Part shown: in pieces, positions 12,101-24,325 of the stretch
Layout: each line of letters starts with the position of its first letter
Numbering within the stretch: the first letter of the stretch is position 1
Source: Phymorhynchus buccinoides
Lineage: Eukaryota; Mollusca; Gastropoda; Neogastropoda; Raphitomidae
Assembly (NCBI GenBank): GCA_017654935.2
Contig: CM065690.1
Location: forward strand, 14,844,173 to 14,908,172
Direction: 5' to 3'
DNA: 64,000 bases
Notes under the pieces: generated by a model
Told to the model about the DNA's origin: nothing
Database searches by the model: none
Seen by the model: only the letters and a program-made list of their open reading frames with translations
Program-made: the position numbers and the translations under genes

Positions 12101-15100
12101 ATGCTGCTGAGCACCTGGCACTATGTTTGAGCTGAGGAACATATGATGCTCAAATTGTGCATGCGGATAGGTATTAAGGATATCTTGGCCAGGTTAGAAA
12201 ATGAAGGTCATAGATCAAAGGTTAAGGTCACTGGAGCCGAAAATACTGCTGAGCATCTGGCACAATAACGTTTGAACGGAGGAACCTAGGACGCTCAAAT
12301 GTTGCATGTGGATAAGTACTTAGAATATCTAGGCCAGGTTCGCAAATAAAGATAATTGATCAAAGGTGAAGGTCAGGTTCGTTACCAGCTGCGAGGCGAA
12401 GCATTGCAGTTGAAAATACTGCTGCGCAGCTGGTGATCTAGCATCCTTAACGCTCTTACTAGTTTCAAGTATGAATTCGTGGGGACCCTTCGACGAGTAT
12501 GGATTCAGAAGGACCCCCAAACACCTGAATAAAGATAAACATAGAAAAATATGCACACCCTTTGTAAATGTTATAGGTACAAGCTAGGGAATACCCACCA
12601 TTCTTCCTGTAGAGTCACAAGCCCCCGTGGGGATACTGTAGTCTGGGACATCTTTCGTACAAATAGTTCCCCCACCTTCTGGAAGTTCTGTGCTTGTAAC
12701 TTCCTCTAATTCATCACTCTCTTTGACTCTTGCCTTTTCCCTTTGCTTACTGTCATCGGCTATCTTTCTGTCTTACTGGTCCATTCTCCTGCCTTTTTTT
12801 TTCTATAAATTCTTACAAAGATTTCTTCAGCCGAAGTCGGACATGCTGGGCCTAACTGTTTCTTAGTTAGGCGCATAGCGGCAGCATGACGCATCTGCGC
12901 TCATATGACAGGAAACTGTCTGAGCGAAGAAGAAGAAGACAAGCGAGATCTGGTGAAGGTTAAGATTAAGATTTCAGACTCTTCTGTCCTAGCATGTAAG
13001 TCAATATTATTTTGTAACTTTCTTTTTGATCATGTGATTGTGTGACACGAACCACTTTATTTGAACACGTAAATAGAGTGTGCTAGGAGTATCTTATTCT
13101 TCACTGTCGTATAATTAAAGAACTAGTATAATGCACACTTTCCTATGCCGTGTGAAAGTCAGATGCTAATACTGTTTCTCTTCTTCATTTTCTCTTTCAT
13201 CATGCGTACTTCTTCTTTGACGACGATCGCTCAGACAGTTTTCCTGTCAATTATGAGCACAGATGCATCATGCTGCCGTTATGCGCCTAACTAAGAAATA
13301 GCTAGGCCCAGCAAGTCTGACTTCGGCTGGAGGAAATCTTTTTTGAAAGTGTTTCTAGAAAAAAGACAGGAGAATGTAAGGCAGAAAGATAGCAGATGAC
13401 AGCAAGCAAAGGGAAAAGGCAGAGTCAAAGAGAGTGACAGATTAAAGGAAGTTACATGCACAGAACTTCCAGAAGGTGAGGGAACTATTTATACAAAAGA
13501 CCCCCCCGGTATCCCCACGGGGGGGGGGGGGGGGGGGGGGTGTTATGCATGATACATGATGTGAACTTTTTGTTTGATCAGATGTGAACGGCAGGCGGCG
13601 GCGGCGGTCGCTGTTTACTCGCGTTGCGCGCGCCGTGAACAACGGTGTTCCATACACAGTGGGAGAGGAGACGTGCGACAAGGAAGAGAACGTCTACTGC
13701 AATGGACCCCTGCCCGAGGGCAAAGAGTTGGTGTGAGTATCACCCCTCTGTAGTCTGGGACATCATCAAAGGTGTAGAAATTGAGATGATGTATAGACAG
13801 TGGAACCTCCCTTATAAGATCTCCCATTATAAGACTCCCTCCCACTTCTCTGAGACATTGCCCTTTGTAAGTATTAAAATTACCTCCATTATAAGACCCC
13901 TCCCTTATAAGACCTCATTTTGGATGATTTTTGAAGGTCTTATAAAGGAGGTTCCTCTGTAATAATAATAATAATAAACAGATATCTATATAGCGCTTTT
14001 TATCGAGCACAAAGCGCTTTACAATCCGCAAGACACTTTTAAAAAAAACCGAACCTGAGCTGACGAGCGGACAAACTCTTGAAAACCACGGCAACTTTGA
14101 CGGCCCGTGTTGCACTCACACACAAACTACACATAACAGTACAGACCTAATCTTCGCCACAACGGACCCACCAAATACTGGATTCTGCATAATGACACCA
14201 CACAACACAAAACGAGACAAAGTAACGCACTGGCAGTTCATTTTCAGTCTAACCAGACACTTCGCACTCAACTCGGCCGACATTCTGTGAACAAAGTGAT
14301 GCAGCGCACTCCGCAGATCACGCAGATAGGCGCAGATACAATCACGGGAAGCGCAAATGCGCCTGCTGTTTTCATTCATTGACTTTTGTGAGTTGTTTGC
14401 ATTCAGCAAGTAGTTTCATTGCAGACGCTTAAATGCCGATTTATCGGTTTAATAAAGCAAAGGAGCTGCTTCTCAACTTCTTTTTTTGTAAAGTGAGAGA
14501 GTATAAAAATATTTAGATCATGGTGTGTTTTTTTGGTGGGTTTTCATCAGGAGTCTAAGCATCATCTTGTGAAAGCAAAAACTCCATCATGTCTGCCTTT
14601 TTGTTCATGCATTATCACATGATTTGAAGTTGAAACAAGCGCGAAATCGCAATAGTTTGTGGCACGCTGTCTATTTTTGCCACTCCAATCATGAGTCACC
14701 TCCCCTGGCTTTTCAATAATTTTAATCTGTAAACCAGAATGTTATCTCTGCACCATTTCGTAACTTTTTATATCTTTTGGAAAACATTTAAAACTATGTA
14801 TCCTACTTATACTCATCAAAAGAAGCACCGCATACTCGTCGTGTCTGTTGTAGTGTCTGTATTACGTATGTTTATTATTTTGTACGCTTTTAAAATACAT
14901 CATTTTAAAGAGCGGCCTCAATTTGAAGTGTAGCCTCGATTTGAAGAGCGACAATTTTGTCAAAATGTGCGACAATTTTGGACCGACCGACAGACAGACA
15001 GACCGACCGACCAACCAACCGACAAAGTGAGTTATAGGTTTGTGGCTTGAGCCACAAACAAAAACAATTGGAGAAAAGGACCCCGGAGAATTAAAAAATA

Positions 15101-16115
15101 AAGTGATAAAGGTAAGAGATCAGGCAGGTGATTTTTTGGTGTGGTTACAAAACAAACATAGAAACAAAAAGAAAATCAAATCAAAATTTTTAAAAAGCGA
15201 AAAAATTATAGACAGGAGGCCTTACAAAGATGATGACGATGTTGGTAAAAGTGATAGTCGTAATAGTAGGGAAGCTGAGGAGGCTCCAATATTATTGTTT
15301 CGTACCATTTTTACCACCTGCCAAGCAAATCTGAGCGAAGCTGGTAATGTTTTCAGAGAATTCTGTACCTGACTATCTGACTGCCTGACTATGCTAGCAC
15401 GATAACGTTTGAACGGAAGGAACTAGGAGGCTCAAATGTTGCATGCGGATAGGTACTAAGGATATCTAGGATGAAAATACTGTCGAGCCCCTGGCACGAT
15501 AATATTTGAACGAAAGAGCCTAGGACGCTCAAATGTTGCATGCTGATACGTTACTAAGGGTATCTAGGCCATGCTGGAAAAGGAAGGTCATATGTGAAAG
15601 GTCAAGGTCACTGGAGTCAAAAATGCTGCTGAGTGTCTGGGCTGTATTCACATTGAATTGGTATATATGAGACTTTCTTCTTCTTTTTTTTAACATTTTT
15701 TTCAATTTTATAAATGTAGTGAAACACATACATGTATAGAATATAGTGATGATTTTGGATATAACGACAACACTTAGAAACGTGAACAACAGTCAATGGT
15801 CACATGGACAACAACAGCAACACAAGGTATATATGAGACTTATCATCATGATTAGTCTTAGAAGTCCTTCTAAAGTTACCAGCTGAGAGGTGAAGCACTG
15901 CAGCTGAAAATACTGCCCACGCGGCTGATGATCTAGTGCCATAACGCTCCAGTTCATTACATTTTTTTATGCTATTCATTAATATATTTTGTGGTTGTTG
16001 TCTGTGGCAGTGTGATAGTGTGGGTGTGCACCGGAGCAGGATGCAGCGAAGCTGAGGGGATCACAGTGAAGACCTTGTCTAAAAAGGATGGTGAATAACT
16101 TTTTAACACTTGTTT

Positions 16116-16161
<46 letters not shown>

Positions 16162-17079
16162 GTTTGTCTATCTGTGTGTGTGTGTGTGTATCATATTTGT
16201 TGGACTTTTGGCCACTGCAACTCGGGTTATTAACACCCTGAGGCTGAGGGGATCACAGTGAAAACTGTCTAAAGAGGATGGTGAATAACTTTTTAACACT
16301 CTTTTTTACTCTCTCAGTCTCTCTCTCTCTCTCACTCTCTCTCCCTCTCTCTCTCACTCTCTCTCTCTCTCTCTGTGGATTTGACAGACACAACCAGAGA
16401 GAGAGAGAGATTTTGTGGGAATAGCGGTATGTGAGACTAGTTATATCATGGCTGTAAAATCACTGTGTGGAATTAGCAGTATAACAAAGGGAGGTGCAAC
16501 ATTAAGCTTCCATAGTGTAGGCCTAAGTAAAGATACATTCAAGCTCTACCACCACTACACCTATACAGATATATACATATATACACATGCGCACACGCGC
16601 ACATGCACACACACATGCACAGAGAGAGAGAGAGAGAGAGAGAGAAAGGAGAGAAATGATCTATATCTCCTTATAGATCTACATGAAGCATACTTTTGTT
16701 ACAACACACCAACACTCCCACACACCATTATGCCCCTACACCACAACATGATTAAACGGTATGTGGGGACAAAGGTATGTGGTACCAACAGTATGTGGTA
16801 GTCTAGCTGTTGCATTGCTATTCCCACTGTGTCACCAGGGGTATGTGGATCCCCTGAAATGTGGCACCAGTTGCGTGTGGTATCAGCTGTATGTGGAAAT
16901 AAAAGTATGCTTCCAATCTGCACTACGTCTTTCCACTAGATCTATCTCTATATGTCTTAGGCCTAATAGATCTGCCACAACACCTACTCAGGCCCAAACA
17001 CATACGCACAGGAACACATTTACATACATTTAACAAGTTTGCGCGCGCTCAAAGACACACACACAAAGACACACACACA

Positions 17080-17161
<82 letters not shown>

Positions 17162-17297
17162 AATGGTCTGATACCAATTTATCATGCAAGAGAGAGAGAG
17201 AGAATGTCCGCTGGTTTTCTATCTGAAGCAGAAAAATCACAGAGAGAGAGAGAGAGAGAGAGAATGTCCGCGGGTTTTCTATCTGAAGCAGAAAAAT

Positions 17298-17331
<34 letters not shown>

Positions 17332-17423
17332 ATGTCCGCGGGTTTTCTATCTGAAGCAGAAAAATCACAGAGAGAGAGAGAGAGAGAGAATGTCCGCGGG
17401 TTTTCTATCTGAAGCAGAAAAAT

Positions 17424-17464
<41 letters not shown>

Positions 17465-20400
17465 TCCGCGGGTTTTCTATCTGAAGCAGAAAAATCACAG
17501 AGAGAGAGAGAGAGAGCAAACGAACGAACAAATGTTTGTTATTGAGGGCACAATAACCAGCTTTTTTTCTCATCCTGCCCTTAGAACAAAAAAAATAAAA
17601 TAAAATAAAAAAATAAAAAAATACACCCCAAAACAACCTTAACTGAAGGTTATACAAGAGGCAAAGCCTGCAAGGCTCACGTCTGATTTTTATTACTATA
17701 GCAGGCATGGGAATTCCCATGCCTGTATAGAGAGAATACTGTTATGTAGACACTTGTGCATCTGAAAACAGAATTAATTTTTATTTTACTGTGTAAATTA
17801 AAATTATTTCTATGCATTAAATTACCCCTACCCCTTTCTTTAAAATTTAATTATATGTATGCGCATGTAACATAGTGGAGCCCTATTTTTATTTTTGGCA
17901 AACAAGTAAAATTGAAAAGCATATTGACCAAGCTTTCAGAAAAACATAGTGACCAATCCCCCCCCCCCACTCCCCCCGCCGGGGTAAGTGGGGTCTACGG
18001 ACACCTGTAGTAGACCTACAGTCTTTGCCTGTGGGTCTAAGCCTCTTGCTCTTAGAAAATTAATAATTGAAGTTGCGTGATTCGTAAGGCCATACTCCTG
18101 ATCTGTTACTGTTTTAAACTGATTGTTCATGCGATGAAAACTTGTTCCACATCATCTACATTTCTGTAAGATATTTTATATTAGTCCTAATATTTTATTT
18201 TATTTTCGTTAATTCCCCCCCCCCCTTCTGCCACAAAGCAAAGGTCAAGGTCACAGCCAGCAAGCTCATCCATGTTTATCTTCCCCTGTACAGTCTTTGC
18301 ACATGGTGATCAATCGTCTAGGCCTAACAAAGGATTCGTACGTCGAAGGCAGTGAAATCGACGAACCCTGGATTTTCCGTATATTTTTTTTTCAAGACTG
18401 AAATGAATGTGGGCTAAATGTTAAGTACGTCGTCTTGATTATGAGGTAAGGCATGCAGATCTCTTATTCTCTAGGCCTTGTTGCCTGAAGTGCGGTAGGC
18501 TAAGTTATGCGCAGAGATGATGTGCGAATGAACACGAACAACCGTTACTCAAAGGCGCAAATAAAGCTAAACAACCGGGCCGTCAACGCACACACTCGGT
18601 ACATCCATTTGTTACAGAAAATATAAGTTGACGACGTTAAAATGTACCTATTTGTACACACCTGAAGTCTTGTGTTTCTTTTTAAAGAGCGTTTTTGTAT
18701 ATCTAATGGAGAGTCTTCTTTCCAGTATGTATCTCCTACTCGGTACAACACAACAGTTACAGTAATCTCTGCAACGAATGATTTTCTTTCTTTTGTTCCT
18801 TACCGATGTATCTGACTGCTTTGAAGGCTCATGTCAAAATCAAGTATCCTGCTAACTTTAACCCTCTAACATCTTATGTTTTTTTGAGAAAATTACAACG
18901 TTAAAGTTTCAGTGGAGAGTGAGAGATCGTCGTGACTTGAAGGCTCACGTCAAAATCAAGTATCCTGCTAACTTTAACCCTCTAACGCCTTATATGTTTA
19001 GAGAAAATGACAACGTTAAGGTTTGAGTTAAGGTTAAAGGTCGGGGCCACGGACGCAACACACACACACACACATACACACACACATACACACAGACACA
19101 CAACCGAACATGTACGATACTATAGACTCACTTTGTTTTAAAAAACGATGTGAGCCAAAAAGGACACATAATGCAAGACATATAAATGAAATAAATTGCA
19201 TCAGAGTGAAGGTGTTAAACAGACTAATGCGATAGCCTTCTTTTTGCACCATTGTTCTAAAGCAAGGGAAACACATTAATCAAAGAAGAAAATAACAAAT
19301 AACAGCAGAAAAGACTGGCAACAATAGTCATATAATATAACAATAATAGTACATTTATATAGCGCTTTATCTCAAATGAGCTCAAAGCGCTTTACAATCA
19401 ATTCTTCATCAACAAGTAGATAACAAAAATACAAAGCTCTCTCTCGCACACACACACATACATACACACACATACACGTGCGCGCGCGCACACACATTTA
19501 TCGTCACCGACTCATTATTCATCTTTCATTCAGTAAGCCATAGCAACTGAGTTGCACGGACTGACCACATACACCAACACACACACACAAAACGTCAGAG
19601 GATACACATACAAATACACTCACATACAACGTACGCACGCAGACAGACACACACACATGCATACACATGCGTGCACATATAACCCACAAAACCAAAACGC
19701 ACACAAGCACACATGTACACACACATGCATGCTCACACACATACACAACACACACACACGAACACACACACACACACACACAAAACACAGCACAAACCTG
19801 TTATTCAATCTTCCCTCACGTGCACATAACGATAGACAACTGATGAAATATTTATGGTGCAGCAGGGAAAGGATGGCTTTTAAGAGAGGTTTTGAATGAG
19901 GAGACTGAGTTGGAGTGTCGGAGAGGAGAAGGCAGAGAATTCCAGAGAGATGGTGCTTGACAGGAAAAAGTACGTTAGCCAGCAGATTTGAGACGCTTGG
20001 AGGGAAGGGAAAGTCATACACGCCGGGGACACCCGGGCCCCACATGATGCATACAGAGTGTGTCATGCACGACCGTTAAGTCCCCCGGGATCAGCCGAAG
20101 AAACTCGGGCCCCACAAGATGCATGCAAAGGAGTATTAATTTGTATTAAGGGGACAATGCTCGACGGTAAGGCCGCACATGTTGCGTACGAAAAGGACCA
20201 CAGCTCTTTATTTAGCAGTATTCAGGCAAGACCAATCTGGCAACCGTAGCGGTCCCCGGGGGCGAACCCCGACCGGCACAGCTCCTGCCCTTCAGGGGAG
20301 GTGACTGAGACAGGGTGGTTTGGTGGAGGTGTTTATGGAGGGCTGTTTGGAATGCCTCCAATGACTGACTGGTGGCAACTTGCTCGGGTAGACTGTTCCA

Positions 20401-23314
20401 CTGAGGGATAGTACGGGGAAAGAAGGTGGATTTTATGTACTGAGTTCTATGGCTGGGGGTGTCATATGATGCTGAGTGGGATTGACGGAGACTTTCTTCT
20501 GCAGATAGTTTGTAGGAAGATGCTTAGAGTTGATAGTGAGATTTTAGACCTGTGAGAGTTGATAGTGAGAAGTCCTGTGTGAAATCCTGGGTCTGTAGAA
20601 GTGGCCATGTTAAGTTTTTGATGAGATCTGCAGATCTTGTTGACTGATGGTAGTCTCGGGCCACCCATCTTGTAGCTCTGCTTTGGACTTGTTCTATGGC
20701 GTAAATGCTACCCACTCATGCACACACATGCATGCGCGCACACACACACACACAGCCATACCCATATATACACATATGCACAAAAACGCATTTACCACTA
20801 TATATATTTGATGTGTTTTTCATTCCGTTGCTTGATTTGAATCCGGTTTATCTATTGTTGCCATGTTTGGTTTGGAAAACATTTTAACATAACATATAGA
20901 TTATAACTTTTTTAGCCTTAAATACAGAAAATGGTGAATGTAGTTGCTGATAACATTTTGATGAAATTTTAAATTTTAATAAATTTGCGTATTTAAAACA
21001 AGCAACACAGTGTAAGCTTATTTCATTTCTTTTGGTGGTGCATTTAATTAGTTTATATTTGGTAAGAAATACATTTTTTCATCTTCATTTCGAAAATAGC
21101 TCTGCTGTAAAATTTACAGTATTAATCTTTCTCTATAAAAATAATGTATTAATCTTTCCCTTTAAAAACGATTCAGTCAGCATAAGGTAGACCTTCACAA
21201 CAAAATGTTCTTCTCACTAATATCGAAAAATGTTAATGTGATGAGGAAATATGTGAAATTATATGATGTCATACGCATTCTCGAAAGAAAAAAAGCGTCA
21301 TTTTCTGTATTTAAAGCTAAAAAAAAAGTTATAATCTATATGTTATTTTCTGTATCATTACAAATTCGGGACTTTCCTGGAGTTGCACTGCCTCCAGGCA
21401 TTGCCTCACTTTCCTGGAGTTGCACTGCATCCGGGCATTGCCTCCAGGATCGTTCCCACCATCTTTATATCTACTAATGTCCCATATGTGTCTGTTTCAG
21501 ACTAGATGACGTTAAACGGATTTTTATTTGTGGTACAGTACGTAGAATCCGCTTAATCGGCCACTTCTGGGACCAGGAAAAATATGGCGGATAAAGCGAA
21601 TCGGCCGATAAAACGAACATCGAGATACTGTATGACGCAATTATGCAAGTCAAAAGCAATGACGTCAAAATTAAATGTTGCAGTTCAAATTCAAATTCTT
21701 TCCCTTTTTGTGATGTGTGTGTGTGTGTTTATTAATCATACAACTTGACAGAAGCACGAGTAAAAGACAATGATTTTGTTTTCTTGAGTGATTTTAACGC
21801 CATGCAGGGTCTTTCGATTGACAACAGCTCACCTTCCAACTTCACACTCAGCCATGTAAACGTCAAAAGCGTGTTGTCAGTTTGTCTGCCTCTGTTGTTC
21901 TCCCTCTCAAAAAGGGGTAAAGAGGAAAAAATTGAGAGAAAAAGTGGCCAATAAAGCGGAATTGAAGATTTCAGCTTTGGCCGTAAAAACGAACAAAATA
22001 ACACATGCATAAGAAGAAAAAATTCTGTTCCAGAGAAAATTGGCCGATTAAGCGGCTTTGGCCGATTATCCGATGGCCAATTAAACGGATTCCACTGTAT
22101 AAGAATCTGATCAATTTTATTTTTACATTACTATGTCAAGGAAACCCGAACCTCTTGAACTCAACTTAAAAGAAAATCTAAAAAGGAACTTTATTTTTTC
22201 ACAAAAATGTTACGTTCTTGGCCTACAGTTGGGGAGATTCACCCATATATATATGACAGAGACGAGCGAAGGAATGAAAGAAGAGGCAACACAGAGGTGA
22301 AATATGAAATTGAAAATCCCCAACGAGAACACTCCCTGTATCAAACACCACAACCAAAGCCGCTGCCCACAAAAAAACACCATATATATTCTCGCAGTAG
22401 AATATAGTCACAGCAGCCATGTCATACATGCATACATACACCCACAGCCTATGGCTTGTACCCACGTGTCGTCATATCCGGCCACAAGGAGCGCCATATT
22501 ATGGGAGACCGCCATCTTAGTCAGTGACTTTGTTTGAAAAATGCCAGATCGATGCTGCGTATTTGGCTGTTCCAATTCGAAACTTATCTAAACTGTATTT
22601 ATAACATCTGAATGTTTTCTTTACACATTTAGATAACATTTTCACTTTGTTTACACACAAATAAGGACTAAGATGGCGACACTTCCGTTGGAAGAGTCGA
22701 GATGCGCACGCAGGTGGGGGGGAGCCATTGGCCGTTTTAGGTGGGGTTGTTACTTCCCTTGGTTTGTGGCCCACTGATACAGTCCCCTTGTTTGCTATAA
22801 CTTCCGGTGGTGATGGGGCAGATGCAGTACATGTAGTAGATCAACGTTTCTGTTTCTGTCTGAATACGTCACAGACGCCACTTCTGACGTTGATACGAAC
22901 ATGAATGCTTTGCTGTCCCTGTACATGATTACGCCAGTTTTACTACTCCTAGTCTGCTACAATAACAATGACATTTACTTTGTCAACATCTTTACCCTGC
23001 GCTTTTTGTTTTGTTTCTTTTCGTGGTATGTGTTTACTGTTTACCACATCTGTGTAAATAATTCCGGTGTGGCGAGAGCGCCGTATGCTTTGGTTTGTTC
23101 CATAATTCCTTTGATGATTTTACGACAAATAAAATAATCTGAGTTTGAATTTTGATATGGTTGAGGGGAAAAGGAAAAGGGGCATGCAAGCAAACGGGGG
23201 ATTATACTAGAGGGTGGGTGGGGCCGTGAAGGCCGGAAGGATTGCTATTTGGGAATGGGTAGAAGGGTGGGAGAAAAGTGGGGCGGATGGGGGAAGGGGT
23301 ATGCACACACACGT

Positions 23315-23367
<53 letters not shown>

Positions 23368-24290
23368 TACACACACACACGTGTACAGGGAGCTTTACAT
23401 CAGTTTAAAGAGGCAATGCACCTTTCTACGATGGGCTAACCAGCGACATAATTATATGCCTTTTACTTGCATTATATGCCAATTCCTTGATGTTGACTAA
23501 CCCTACTTTTAAGTTGCGCTGGAGGAAGCCAAGGGTCTTACTGACTTTGCTGCTCACATTTGAGATGTGTGTGTCTCCCATCTAAGGTCTTGCGAGATTG
23601 TAAAACCCAGACATTTCATCTCTAACCGTTTCTCTAACAGGAGAAATATCAGTATGCTGTACACTTTCTTGTTACAAACTTGCTGTTTGTATACCCTTTG
23701 AAAATCCAAAATAAACCACTCATTTTTAAGCGTGAATAGCAAATTTCTCCTTTACATCCTGCAGTCCTAAAGATTGCAGGCACATGGGAGGGAACATGAG
23801 AATCAGTGAACAATTTACATCATTGGTAGTGCAACATACTGGGAATGAGATTGAATCACACAAATTATTTTTAAATTTTGTCTGAAATTAATATTGAGAG
23901 GATGTGGGGATAGTGTTGGTTAAACTAAGGTGGGCATGTATTTCTTTGTTGTGTCGGTGTATTTGTATTTAATGCTGTTATAAAGTAAAGTGACCTGTGC
24001 ATGCGCATTAATTTGGAATAAAATCATACCAGCCCCGAAAGTCTCAAAACTATTTCTTATCAACCTCCCCCCTTCCTCACTCTTTTTTGTTTTTAAATTG
24101 AAGAGTGTTTATTAGGCAAACATGTTTTGAATGGGCAAACATGTACTGCCGGGTTTATCACAATATCAGGTAAATGTATTTCACTTTTACCAAAACCGTT
24201 TTGAGAAAAATATGTAACGAAGCCTACCTAACTGCCCCCTTCCCTCCCCCTTTTTGGGGGGAAGATTTACTAAACTATCCTGCGATAAGC

Positions 24291-24325
<35 letters not shown>

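Noticed and set aside
15040..15372. A 110-codon + strand frame rich in Lys
   Set aside because: Starts inside repeat D and ends inside element N; composition-driven.
22901..23137. A 78-codon hydrophobic + strand frame
   Set aside because: AT-rich intron sequence gives Phe/Leu/Tyr-rich frames by composition; no other support.
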